A program made the translations under genes and the position numbers. DNA of 64,000 nucleotides from Arenibacter palladensis (GTDB lineage: Bacteria; Bacteroidota; Bacteroidia; Flavobacteriales; Flavobacteriaceae), in contig NZ_FQUX01000009.1 in assembly GCF_900129275.1 (NCBI RefSeq), forward strand, positions 1 through 64,000, in the 5' to 3' direction. Positions 16,275 through 24,719 of this stretch are shown piece after piece. The notes beneath the pieces are model-generated. The model did not search any database. It saw nothing but the letters and a program-made list of their open reading frames with translations, and was not told where the DNA came from. The first letter of the stretch is position 1. Each line of letters starts with the position of its first letter.

Positions 16275-16342
16275 TATAAGTTAAAATGCTAATATATTAA
16301 AATATAAGCTAAAACACTAATATTTTTACTTATAAGTTATAT
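16275..16342 (-). promoter_or_regulatory. Three 28-bp-spaced repeats upstream of satD
   Basis: A 21-base unit (TATAAGTTAAAATGCTAATA plus T) at 16275-16295 recurs at 16303-16323 with three mismatches. The first eight or nine bases recur at 16331-16342. The three copies start exactly 28 bases apart. The first copy begins two bases upstream of the satD start codon, so the array covers the leader and promoter region. A probable operator for SatD or another regulator. Confidence 0.6.
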
Positions 16343-16358
16343 CGATTATATAAAACAA

Positions 16359-16811
16359 TTAAAACCAACGACGCACCATTACGCAGTACTTCTGATATTC
16401 CTTCCCAAACATATTCGTCAACGCTTCCTCCTCAGGTATGATCTGAAAGGTATTCATATAATAAACAAACCCTGCTGCCAAAAGTGTATTAAAAGCATTT
16501 CCCAGATACAACCCCCAGCCCAAAAGAAGGAGCAATAATGCCAAATACATAGGATTTCTGGAATACTGATATAGGCCGCCGGTAACCAATTTAGATACTT
16601 TGGTAGGGGTACGTGGGTCTATACTGGTCTTGGAACCAAAAAATTGAACCAATGAAACCACCCCAATTAATAATGCAAGAAAGAAAAGAAAATACATTAA
16701 ATAATATCTCCCAAAAAAATCAAAATAACCTACTGGTAAATATGTAGCCAGAAGATACATTAACAACCCAAAAGCAAAAGTGACAACAAGGGGCGGGATT
16801 TTTAACTTCAT
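16359..16811 (-). CDS. Isoprenylcysteine carboxyl methyltransferase-like membrane protein
   Basis: Membrane protein of 150 residues with four or five hydrophobic segments, of the ICMT/PEMT-like methyltransferase group. The hallmark is GGLYQYSRNPMYLALLLLLL at about residues 87-106, the R-(H/N)-P-x-Y SAM-binding motif, followed by a C-terminal E-E-x-x-L...F-G-x-x-Y-x-x-Y pattern (PEEEALTNMFGKEYQKY). The methyl acceptor is unknown; bacterial members are not known to act on prenylated proteins generally. Encoded alone, upstream of satD on the same strand and divergent from rdgB. Confidence 0.85.
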   Translation of the reverse strand: MKLKIPPLVVTFAFGLLMYLLATYLPVGYFDFFGRYYLMYFLFFLALLIGVVSLVQFFGSKTSIDPRTPTKVSKLVTGGLYQYSRNPMYLALLLLLLGWGLYLGNAFNTLLAAGFVYYMNTFQIIPEEEALTNMFGKEYQKYCVMVRRWF

Positions 16812-16921
16812 AGAATATAATAAAATGATAAGAAAATAAAATTACTACTTTTAGACTTTTAAAATTAGTTTGCCCCTTAAGATTATCAAACCCGAACTAA
16901 AGAATTACAAAACTAGGTAAA

Positions 16922-17512
16922 ATGCAATTGGTATTTGCAACACACAACCACAACAAGATTAAAGAAGTACAAATCCTATTTCCCAAGGAAATAGAACTAC
17001 TTTCATTAGAGGATATAGGTTGCAAGGATGAGATTCCTGAAACTGCAAACGACTTGGAGGGCAACGCAATCATTAAAGCCAATTTTGTTACGGAAAATTA
17101 CGGTTACCCCTGTTTCGCAGACGACACCGGACTTTTGGTGGATGCCTTGGACGGGGCACCAGGAGTGTTTTCTGCAAGATATGCAGGCGAACAAAAGAAC
17201 GCAGATGACAATATGGACAAATTACTGCTCCAATTGGACAAACAAACCAACAGATCCGCGCATTTTAAAACCGTTATCGCCCTAAATATCAACAAGGAAC
17301 AATTTCTTTTTAAAGGAATTGTTCAAGGCGAAATAACAACTCAAAAAAAAGGCGGAAAAGGTTTTGGATACGACCCCATATTTAAGCCTAACGGCTATGA
17401 CAAGACTTTTGCCGAATTACCTCTTTCCATCAAAAACAAAATAAGTCACAGAGCCAAAGCAATAGAACAATTACTTGCATTTTTCAAAAACAGACCCCAT
17501 GTCAACAAATAA
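16922..17512 (+). CDS. rdgB: Non-canonical purine NTP pyrophosphatase (RdgB/HAM1)
   Basis: House-cleaning enzyme that hydrolyses dITP, XTP and ITP to the monophosphates, keeping deaminated purines out of DNA and RNA. Family signatures: THNHNKIKEVQILFP near the start, CFADDTGLLVDALDGAPGVFSARYAG (about residues 62-87), GFGYDPIFKP and KNKISHRAKAI near the end. At 196 residues it is full length. Its last 14 bases overlap the start of the following gene, indicating a bicistronic message. Confidence 0.95.
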   Translation: MQLVFATHNHNKIKEVQILFPKEIELLSLEDIGCKDEIPETANDLEGNAIIKANFVTENYGYPCFADDTGLLVDALDGAPGVFSARYAGEQKNADDNMDKLLLQLDKQTNRSAHFKTVIALNINKEQFLFKGIVQGEITTQKKGGKGFGYDPIFKPNGYDKTFAELPLSIKNKISHRAKAIEQLLAFFKNRPHVNK

Positions 17513-18143
17513 ACCCGAGCAAACCTCCCCACCAACTCCTAAGCTATTGGAACGCACCGAGACCATTGGGGGAATACTGATTGCTGTATTTGCCGCCTTA
17601 TTGGCCATAGCGGAACTGGTTAACAATAATCTGGAAGAGGAAATGATGATCGCACATAGCCAATTCGTAAACTATTCCAATTGGTACCAATCCAAAAGTA
17701 TAAAACAAAGTTTAAAGGAAAGTGAACTGGACTATTTGAACGCATTGACGGAAACTGGAATAATACCCGAGGATAAAATTAAGAATATCAATACCAAAAT
17801 AGCCCAGACCAAAAGCATGGTATTAAAATACGAGGCGGAAAAAACCGAAATTCTGGTGGGATCATCCAATGTTCCAAGAGAGCATTGGGCTCAAGACCTT
17901 GACGGGGAAATGGGAAAAATCATAGGAATAAACGAATGGGAAAAACTTACCCAGCAATACGAATCAGCGACCAAGAAATTCGACCTGGGAAAATTACTAT
18001 TTCAGATATGTATTGTACTAGGAGCAGTTTGTATAATTATTCGGGATAACAAAAAATTACAGAAAAACTTCATTCTACTCATGTTGTCGTTTGGCGCCAT
18101 TGGAATTTTAATTTCCGTTTACGGTTTTATACTGGCTCCATAA
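17499..18143 (+). CDS. DUF4337-like membrane protein
   Basis: About 214 residues with one N-terminal hydrophobic segment (GGILIAVFAALLAIAELV), a long charged central helical region and two C-terminal segments (LLFQICIVLGAVCIII and FILLMLSFGAIGILISVYGF). The layout and the stretch WYQSKSIKQSLKE match the DUF4337 family, which has no known function. The ATG at 17499 was chosen over the upstream TTG at 17475; it overlaps rdgB by 14 bases. No link in function to rdgB is evident. Confidence 0.72.
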   Translation: MSTNKPEQTSPPTPKLLERTETIGGILIAVFAALLAIAELVNNNLEEEMMIAHSQFVNYSNWYQSKSIKQSLKESELDYLNALTETGIIPEDKIKNINTKIAQTKSMVLKYEAEKTEILVGSSNVPREHWAQDLDGEMGKIIGINEWEKLTQQYESATKKFDLGKLLFQICIVLGAVCIIIRDNKKLQKNFILLMLSFGAIGILISVYGFILAP

Positions 18144-18184
18144 GACCCACTTAAAATAAAATATTTTAATTAAAAAATAAGCAG

Positions 18185-18192
18185 TACCTTTG
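18185..18192 (+). promoter_or_regulatory. Candidate promoter of the DEAD-box helicase gene
   Basis: TACCTTTG matches TAnnTTTG and is preceded by an AT-rich stretch but no clear TTG. It implies a leader of roughly 105 bases before the ATG at 18303. Confidence 0.5.
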
Positions 18193-18253
18193 CCGCTTCA
18201 ATTAACGCCGCTGGTATAGCATGTGTTGCGCTGAGTCTAAATAGGTTATAAAG

Positions 18254-18291
18254 AATAATCGCTCTATGCAACATACATATTTGCGATTATT
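18254..18291 (+). promoter_or_regulatory. Stem-loop in the 5' leader of the helicase gene
   Basis: AATAATCGC at 18254-18262 and GCGATTATT at 18283-18291 form a perfect 9-bp inverted repeat with a 20-base loop, ending 11 bases before the ATG. There is no T run, so it is not a terminator. Long structured leaders are common for cold-inducible RNA helicases; a regulatory role here is inference. Confidence 0.45.
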
Positions 18292-18302
18292 TAATACATA
18301 TT

Positions 18303-20108
18303 ATGACAAAATTTGAAGCATTGGGGCTTAAACAGTCCCTATTGAATGCTATTTCCGATTTGGGATTTGAATCACCTTCGGAAGTACAAGAAAAAGCAAT
18401 TCCAATCTTATTGGAAAGTGAAACCGATTTAGTTGCCTTGGCACAAACAGGTACAGGAAAGACCGCAGCATTCGGTTTCCCACTAATTCAAAAAATAGAT
18501 AGCGACAGTAGAACCACACAAGGTTTAATACTATCCCCTACCAGGGAACTTTGCCTTCAGATCACCAATGAGCTTACATTATATTCCAAGTATGAAAAAG
18601 GGGTTAATGTTGTTGCTATCTATGGTGGTGCCAGTATTACCGATCAGGCCAGACAAATAAAAAGGGGTGCCCAAATTGTGGTAGCTACCCCAGGTAGAAT
18701 GAAAGACATGATTGGTCGTGGCTTGGTGGATATCTCCAAAATTGATTACTGTGTTCTGGATGAGGCAGATGAAATGCTGAATATGGGCTTTATGGAGGAT
18801 ATCAAAGATATTCTTTCCAATACACCAAAAGAAAAGTCTACTTGGCTATTTTCAGCAACCATGCCCAAAGAGGTAGCGGTAATAGCTAAAAAATTCATGC
18901 ACAGTCCGCAAGAAATTACGGTAGGAACAAAAAATTCTGGAGCAACTACGGTACAACACGAATACTACGTAGTTGGTGGTCGTGATCGTTATCCAGCCCT
19001 AAAAAGACTTGCAGATACCAACCCTGATATATTCTCCGTTATTTTCTGTAGAACAAAAAGGGATACCCAAAAGGTAGCAGAAAAGTTGATAGAGGATGGT
19101 TACAACGCTGGTGCATTACACGGGGACTTAAGTCAGAACCAGAGGGATTTGGTAATGAATTCCTTCCGTAAGAAACAAATACAAATGTTGGTTGCTACCG
19201 ATGTGGCGGCTCGTGGTATTGATGTTGACGATATTACCCATGTTATCAATTATCAATTACCAGATGAAATAGAGACCTATACTCACCGAAGTGGACGTAC
19301 AGGAAGAGCTGGTAAATCCGGAATTTCCATGGTCATTGTTACCAGAAGTGAACTTAGGAAAATCAAGGCCATAGAAAATAAAATTCAACAGGATTTTATT
19401 TCCAAAAAAATTCCTACGGGAATGGAAATATGTGAAATACAGCTTTACCATTTGGCCAATAAGATTAAAGACACCAAGGTTAACGAGGAAGTAGACAATT
19501 ACTTGCCTGCTATAAATGATGTACTACAAGGTATTGACCGTGAGGAGCTTATCAAAAAAATAGTTTCTGTAGAATTTACGCGTTTCTTTAATTACTACAA
19601 CAAAACCAAAGATCTAAACACCTCCGACTCTGGCGATCGTTCAGAAAGAGGAAGATCTAGGGATGGGGATAGCCGCATCCCAGCTGATGGCAACGTTAGA
19701 TACTTCATCAATGTTGGTGAAAAGGATGGCTATGACTGGATGTCCTTGAAAGATTTCTTAAGGGACACGGTTAATCTTGGTAAGGACGATATTTTCAAAG
19801 TTGATGTAAAAGATAGTTTTTCTTTCTTCAATACGGATGCAGCTGCTACCGAAGCCATTTTAAAAACCTTCACTGAATTTAAGGTCGATGGTAGATTTGT
19901 TAATGTTGAAGTATCTAAAAATCCTGGCGGAGGCGGAGGCGGAGGCGGAAGCCGTGGAAGACGTGATAGAAGTAGAAGTGGCGGAGGACGCGATTCCAGG
20001 GACAATGATCGCAATAAAGGAAGAAGAAGGGACAGAAGCGCATCCAAAGGAAGTCCTTCCAGTAGTTCAGGAAAAAGAAGAACTAAGAGAAAAAGCGATT
20101 TCTTTTAG
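18303..20108 (+). CDS. DEAD-box ATP-dependent RNA helicase (DeaD/CsdA-like)
   Basis: RNA helicase of the DeaD/CsdA type, involved in ribosome assembly and RNA turnover in known members. Motifs in order: Q-motif region, AQTGTGKT (I), PTREL (Ia), TPGR (Ib), DEAD in VLDEADEM (II), SAT (III), ARGID (V) and HRSGRTGRAG (VI). Residues about 460-540 resemble the DbpA-type RNA-binding RRM. The C-terminus is a low-complexity Gly/Arg/Ser tail with an eight-glycine run encoded by repeated GGCGGA units. At 601 residues it fits the long-tailed subgroup. Confidence 0.93.
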   Translation: MTKFEALGLKQSLLNAISDLGFESPSEVQEKAIPILLESETDLVALAQTGTGKTAAFGFPLIQKIDSDSRTTQGLILSPTRELCLQITNELTLYSKYEKGVNVVAIYGGASITDQARQIKRGAQIVVATPGRMKDMIGRGLVDISKIDYCVLDEADEMLNMGFMEDIKDILSNTPKEKSTWLFSATMPKEVAVIAKKFMHSPQEITVGTKNSGATTVQHEYYVVGGRDRYPALKRLADTNPDIFSVIFCRTKRDTQKVAEKLIEDGYNAGALHGDLSQNQRDLVMNSFRKKQIQMLVATDVAARGIDVDDITHVINYQLPDEIETYTHRSGRTGRAGKSGISMVIVTRSELRKIKAIENKIQQDFISKKIPTGMEICEIQLYHLANKIKDTKVNEEVDNYLPAINDVLQGIDREELIKKIVSVEFTRFFNYYNKTKDLNTSDSGDRSERGRSRDGDSRIPADGNVRYFINVGEKDGYDWMSLKDFLRDTVNLGKDDIFKVDVKDSFSFFNTDAAATEAILKTFTEFKVDGRFVNVEVSKNPGGGGGGGGSRGRRDRSRSGGGRDSRDNDRNKGRRRDRSASKGSPSSSSGKRRTKRKSDFF

Positions 20109-20121
20109 TTAATTGTATATT

Positions 20122-20149
20122 AAAAAAATACGCTTCGGCGTATTTTTTT
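20122..20149 (+). terminator. Terminator of the DEAD-box helicase gene
   Basis: ATACGC and GCGTAT close a UUCG tetraloop, flanked by A7 and T7 runs. It is near-perfect and would work in both directions. Confidence 0.92.
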
Positions 20150-20184
20150 AGTTAGTTTACCAATTATAACATCGAATTTATTTA

Positions 20185-20964
20185 ATGAAAAATTATTTCT
20201 TGCCCCTATTCCTCATAATTGTTTCTTTTGGATATTCCCAGGACGACAAAAATGAACAAGAGGTAAAACAATTAAAAGCGGTTGTCCTAAACGCCCAAAC
20301 CGACCAGCCAATGGAGAGTGTCCATGTCGTGAATCTTAATGAGGTGGTAGGGACAATTACCAATGAAAAAGGAGAGTTTAACATTCCTGCTAAGGTCAAC
20401 GACACCCTTTACATTACTTTTTTGGGGTTTAAATCACAAAAAGTGAGGGTTACCAATGATATGTTCAAATTTAAAGAAACAAAAATTTCCCTTACGGAAT
20501 TGGCATATGCGTTGGAAGAAGTAATTGTTAGACCCTACTCCCTAACGGGTTATTTGGAAATAGACGTCAAGAACTTACCCCTAAACAATGCTTTTCAATA
20601 TAGTATCTCCGGATTGTCTGTGGGTTACGAAGCCGGGAGCAAGAACCCAAGTGCCGTCACCAAGGTATTGGGCGCCATACTTAACCCTGCAGATTTGTTG
20701 AGAAATTTATTCGGAAAGAAGCCCAACCAAATGCGGAAACTACGCCAAATGAAGGAAGACGATCAAATTAGAGATCTTTTGGCCTCAAAATTTGACCGCG
20801 AAACTTTGACCGAGTTGCTGCAATTGGAAAAGGTAGATATAGAGGACATCCTTAACAACTGCAATTACTCCAAATCCTTTATTACTACGGCCAATGACCT
20901 GCAGATCTTGGATGCCATCAGCAGCTGTTACGAAGAATACAAGGTCCTAAACAGGAAAAAATAA
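20185..20964 (+). CDS. Exported carboxypeptidase-like regulatory domain protein
   Basis: A signal peptide (MKNYFLPLFLIIVSFGYSQ) precedes a CarboxypepD_reg-like beta-sandwich domain at about residues 28-115 (KAVVLNAQTDQPMESVHVVN, then GTITNEKGEFNIPAKVNDTLYITFLGFKSQ). In Bacteroidetes this domain is usually the N-terminal part of TonB-dependent receptors, but this protein has only 259 residues and no beta-barrel. The C-terminal half is helical with no recognised domain. It probably sits in the periplasm or at the outer membrane; role unknown. It is flanked by the helicase terminator and the amylase gene. Confidence 0.8.
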   Translation: MKNYFLPLFLIIVSFGYSQDDKNEQEVKQLKAVVLNAQTDQPMESVHVVNLNEVVGTITNEKGEFNIPAKVNDTLYITFLGFKSQKVRVTNDMFKFKETKISLTELAYALEEVIVRPYSLTGYLEIDVKNLPLNNAFQYSISGLSVGYEAGSKNPSAVTKVLGAILNPADLLRNLFGKKPNQMRKLRQMKEDDQIRDLLASKFDRETLTELLQLEKVDIEDILNNCNYSKSFITTANDLQILDAISSCYEEYKVLNRKK

Positions 20965-21101
20965 GCCTAGTCCACAGTACCCAAAAAGGTAGGCTCCACT
21001 TAACCTGGTTAAATCAATATTTTTGATTGGCTTCACTGCTGGGTTTGGTATAAAATAAATTTTCTTTTACCGACATCATTTTATAGCTTTAAGCAAAATA
21101 G

Positions 21102-22802
21102 ATGCTAATGAAAAAGGGACTTCTTTTTGCCGTGCTTTTGATGTTTTTTTTATCCTGTAAAGAGAATAAAAATGAGGTAGTGAAAGAAGCCGACACCACT
21201 TCCGAGCCAGCGCACAAAAGGGAATTGAACCAGCCATTTTTATGGAATGCGGCCAACATTTATTTTCTACTTACCGATCGTTTTAACAACGGCGACACCT
21301 TGAATGACATTAGTCTCAACAGAACCAAGGAAACAGCTGTATTAAGGGGTTTTATGGGAGGCGACATCCAGGGTATTACCCAAAAAATAAATGATGGTTA
21401 TTTTACTGACTTGGGCGTTAATGCCATATGGTTTAGCCCTATAGTAGAGCAAATCCATGACAATGTGGACGAAGGAACGGGAAGTACATACGGTTATCAT
21501 GGATATTGGACCAAGGATTGGACGGCATTGGACCCCAATTTTGGAACAAGAAAGGAATTGGAAGTACTCGTTAAGACCGCACATAAAAATGGCATCAGAA
21601 TATTGATGGATATTGTGCTTAACCACACAGGTCCGGTGACAGAATTAGATCCTATATGGCCAAAAGAATGGGTACGCTCGGAACCGGTTTGTGACTTCAC
21701 CGATTATGTATCCACAACCAGCTGCACTTTAGTAGAAAACTTACCCGATATTATTACGGAATCGGATACTGCGGTAGAACTTCCAGATGCCCTCATGGCA
21801 AAATGGAAGGAAGAAGGGCGTTTAAGCAACGAACTGGACGAATTGCAAGTTTTTTTTGATCGTACCAAATACCCCAGGGCACCTCGCTATTATATTATAA
21901 AATGGCTAACGGATTTTGTGAACGATTTGGGAATTGATGGTTTTAGGGTGGATACGGCAAAACATGTGGATGAAAAAACATGGAAGGAATTATACAATGA
22001 GGCCAGCTATGCCTTTAATGTCTGGAAAAGAAAGCATCCAGATGAGGTATTGGATGACAATCCCTTTTTTATGGTCGGGGAGGTATATGGTTATGGAATA
22101 TCCAGTGGTCGTGAATATGATTTTGGTGACAAAAAGGTTGATTATTTTGATAATGGGTTTCACAGTCTGATCAATTTTGAATTAAAGGATGATGCCAACA
22201 TGGATTATGAAGCCATATTTAGTAAATATAACGACCTACTGTTTACGGAATTGGAAGGAAAAAGTGTGGTTAATTACCTCACCTCGCACGATGACAACAA
22301 CCCCTTTGATAAGGAAAGAAAAAAACCGTATCGGGCGGCCAATGTATTGTTACTTACCCCAGGTGCCTCCCAAATTTATTATGGGGACGAATCTGTCCGT
22401 AGCTTAAACATTCAAGGCACTAAAGGTGATGCCACCCTTAGGTCTTTTATGAACTGGGGAGAATTGGACAGTATTGGGAATAACAAAGCCGTACTGTCCT
22501 ATTGGCAAAAGCTGGGCACTTTTAGAGACCATCATCCGGCCATAGGCGCTGGTAGACATCAACGACTCTCCAAGAATCCATATGTGTTTGGCAGAACTTA
22601 CGCTGATGGAGAATTTAAGGACAAAGTGGTAGTTGGATTGGATCTCCCAAAAGGCAAAAAATTCCTATGGGTAAAAGGATTTTTCGGTGATGGGACCAAA
22701 CTTTATGATACATTTTCAAAAACCTTTGTCACAGTAGAAAATGGTAAAGTGTTCCTGGAAAATGACTTTGACATTGCACTACTTGAATTAGCCAAGAATT
22801 AA
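21102..22802 (+). CDS. Alpha-amylase family GH13 lipoprotein
   Basis: Glycoside hydrolase of family 13 acting on alpha-glucans. A lipoprotein signal (LLMFFLSC, Cys near residue 19) indicates anchoring in the cell envelope. The four conserved GH13 regions are present: DIVLNHTG, GFRVDTAKH with nucleophile D284, MVGEVYG with acid/base E327, and TSHDDNNP with D397. At 566 residues the catalytic barrel is complete, with a C-terminal beta domain. Two ATGs six bases apart are possible starts. No susCD genes adjoin it, so it is not part of an evident starch utilisation locus here. Exact substrate unknown. Confidence 0.93.
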   Translation: MLMKKGLLFAVLLMFFLSCKENKNEVVKEADTTSEPAHKRELNQPFLWNAANIYFLLTDRFNNGDTLNDISLNRTKETAVLRGFMGGDIQGITQKINDGYFTDLGVNAIWFSPIVEQIHDNVDEGTGSTYGYHGYWTKDWTALDPNFGTRKELEVLVKTAHKNGIRILMDIVLNHTGPVTELDPIWPKEWVRSEPVCDFTDYVSTTSCTLVENLPDIITESDTAVELPDALMAKWKEEGRLSNELDELQVFFDRTKYPRAPRYYIIKWLTDFVNDLGIDGFRVDTAKHVDEKTWKELYNEASYAFNVWKRKHPDEVLDDNPFFMVGEVYGYGISSGREYDFGDKKVDYFDNGFHSLINFELKDDANMDYEAIFSKYNDLLFTELEGKSVVNYLTSHDDNNPFDKERKKPYRAANVLLLTPGASQIYYGDESVRSLNIQGTKGDATLRSFMNWGELDSIGNNKAVLSYWQKLGTFRDHHPAIGAGRHQRLSKNPYVFGRTYADGEFKDKVVVGLDLPKGKKFLWVKGFFGDGTKLYDTFSKTFVTVENGKVFLENDFDIALLELAKN

Positions 22803-22940
22803 TAGCCCATATAACCCATACATTATTTCTGTGCCTAAAAAGGTATCAATTTAACTTTTTTACAAGACTATTATCTAAATATGTTTCATAATTTCGTGCA
22901 CTTCCTTTTTAAAGTTAAAAATGTTTCCAACAAAGAATAA

Positions 22941-23756
22941 ATGAAATTGAATAGAAGACAATTTATGCTGAAATTGGTTTTAGGATCTATTAGCTTTGTT
23001 GTACTTGATTCTTTCTGGTTGGAAACCAATTTTATAGAGTGGACGGAGCATGACCTTTCTGAATCGGAATCCAACAAAATTAAAGTCGTCCACCTAACCG
23101 ATCTGCATTTGCACAGCATAAAATCCGTGCATAAATCCATTGCCGAGCGAATTATCAAGGAGCTTCCGGACGTCATCTTTATTACTGGGGATTCTATAGA
23201 ACGGAACAAAAACCTACCAGTTTTAGAGGATTTTTTAAACCTAATTGACATCAAAATTCCAAAAATAGCCATTTTAGGCAATAAGGAATCCTCGGGCAGA
23301 GTGGATTTGCAAAAACTGGAGGACATTTACGTGAATCATAATGGCACTCTACTTATCAACGAAGCCTACCTATTTAGAACCAAAAACCGTGAAATTAACA
23401 TTATCGGTTTGGACGACTTGGTCCATGGACATCCTGATTTTGAAAAGTCCTTAGCAAATATCGATAAATCGTTACCAACAATCGTTCTCAATCATTGTCC
23501 TGCTTATAGAGAGCAAATAGACCTTGTTAGCGCAGAACAAGAAATTAAACCTAAACTTATACTTTCGGGGCACACCCATGGAGGCCAAGTAACATTTTTT
23601 GGAAAGCCCTTTTTTACACCCTATGGAAGTGGAAGTTATGTTAAAGGCTGGTACAACAATGAAATTTCAAAAATGTACGTTTCCAAAGGAGTTGGGACTA
23701 CTATATACCCAATACGCTTTGGAGCAAGGGCAGAGGCAAGCATTTTCTACATTTAG
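22941..23756 (+). CDS. Calcineurin-like metallophosphoesterase
   Basis: Metallophosphoesterase of the YkuE/YaeI type, some members of which hydrolyse UDP-2,3-diacylglucosamine in lipid A synthesis. An N-terminal hydrophobic segment (FMLKLVLGSISFVVLDSFW) probably anchors it in the inner membrane. Metal-binding blocks: DLHLH, ITGDSIE (GD), GNKES, LNHCPAYR and SGHTHGGQ. The third block normally reads GNHD or GNHE; here the His is replaced by Lys. At 271 residues it is the usual length. The gene is flanked by gaps of about 140 bases upstream and by a convergent gene downstream. Confidence 0.88.
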   Translation: MKLNRRQFMLKLVLGSISFVVLDSFWLETNFIEWTEHDLSESESNKIKVVHLTDLHLHSIKSVHKSIAERIIKELPDVIFITGDSIERNKNLPVLEDFLNLIDIKIPKIAILGNKESSGRVDLQKLEDIYVNHNGTLLINEAYLFRTKNREINIIGLDDLVHGHPDFEKSLANIDKSLPTIVLNHCPAYREQIDLVSAEQEIKPKLILSGHTHGGQVTFFGKPFFTPYGSGSYVKGWYNNEISKMYVSKGVGTTIYPIRFGARAEASIFYI

Positions 23757-23759
23757 TTG

Positions 23760-24137
23760 TTAATTTCGTGAATGCAACGCTATTCTGTTGCCTTCCGTAT
23801 CCTTTATCAAAGCCATAAACCCATGGTCTTCACTAATTGTTTTCTTAGCTTGTAAAATTAATCCTCCAGCATCTTCCACCTTATTCAATTCAATGGATAA
23901 ATCCCTACACGAAAAGTACAACAATGGCCCTTTGGTATCACTTGGAATATACATCTTGTGCTGCACCAATGACCCCATAGCACCTGATTTACCGGGTGCA
24001 GAAGGAAACCACCCCATTAGTAAGCCGTCCAATTCATGGACGGAGATGGTTATGTTAAAAACCATCTCGTAAAACTTCTTGGCGCGCTCCATGTTCGTTA
24101 CTGGAATTTCGAACCAGCCAACCATATTACTTTCCAC
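23760..24137 (-). CDS. VOC family (glyoxalase-like) protein
   Basis: A 125-residue single vicinal-oxygen-chelate domain protein. It begins with VGWFEIPVTNMERAKKFYEMVF and contains GLLMGWFPSAPGKSGAMGSLV and a C-terminal FMALIKDTEGNRIALHS, as in glyoxalase/bleomycin-resistance-like proteins. Cytosolic, and probably acts as a dimer as known members do. The substrate cannot be told. It lies seven bases after the SRPBCC gene on the same strand and is likely co-transcribed with it. Confidence 0.88.
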   Translation of the reverse strand: MESNMVGWFEIPVTNMERAKKFYEMVFNITISVHELDGLLMGWFPSAPGKSGAMGSLVQHKMYIPSDTKGPLLYFSCRDLSIELNKVEDAGGLILQAKKTISEDHGFMALIKDTEGNRIALHSRN

Positions 24138-24144
24138 GACCGAG

Positions 24145-24672
24145 TTATTTTTCCATTATGGATTTTAAATTCCGAAGTCCCTCCTCAAAATCCTTACCTA
24201 CAGCTTTATCCATGCTCATAAACAGCATCATGATAGACATTGGGAACTTGTTCTCCCCCTTAAATCCCCAGGTAACCTTGGTTTTTCCATTACCCGATTC
24301 CTCCAAATCGATATAACTGCCTGAGGTAGACCTAAAAGGCTTCATAAATCGAAGCTCCCCTTCAACTCTTTTACCTTCGATAATTTTTGTGATTTCCTGT
24401 TCACCTTCACCGACCTCCTTGTTGCCGTTCCAATAACTTATAGCTCCTACCTCACCATCAACCCCTGTAAATTTCTTCTCCATATTGGGATCTTTTTTGG
24501 CCCAGGGTGACCACTCTTGCTGCTTCTTTAAATATTTAATATTATCAAAGACTTCGGCTTTGGGTTTGGAGATTTCTATAGAGCGGGAGACATCATAATT
24601 TTTAGGGGCCAATAAAGCCAAAACTACAATTAAGGCTATAATCCCTAATATTATATACAGTAAAATTGCCAT
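24145..24672 (-). CDS. SRPBCC family protein with membrane anchor
   Basis: An N-terminal hydrophobic helix (ILLYIILGIIALIVVLALLA) is followed by a START/Bet v1-like SRPBCC (polyketide cyclase-type) domain. It starts at YDVSRSIEISKPKAEVFDNI and ends with FEEGLRNLKSIME. Such domains bind hydrophobic ligands; the ligand is unknown. At 175 residues it contains a single domain. It is transcribed with the downstream VOC gene, a pairing of two small ligand-binding folds that gives no clear pathway. Confidence 0.85.
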   Translation of the reverse strand: MAILLYIILGIIALIVVLALLAPKNYDVSRSIEISKPKAEVFDNIKYLKKQQEWSPWAKKDPNMEKKFTGVDGEVGAISYWNGNKEVGEGEQEITKIIEGKRVEGELRFMKPFRSTSGSYIDLEESGNGKTKVTWGFKGENKFPMSIMMLFMSMDKAVGKDFEEGLRNLKSIMEK

Positions 24673-24719
24673 GAGCTTGTTGTTTGTTGGTTAGTTGCGT
24701 ATTAAATATAATAAAAATA

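Noticed and set aside
19730-20112. Long alternative frames over the Gly/Arg-rich tail of the helicase
   Set aside because: They arise from the repetitive codon pattern of the low-complexity tail and have Leu/Pro- or Glu/Ala-biased nonsense composition.
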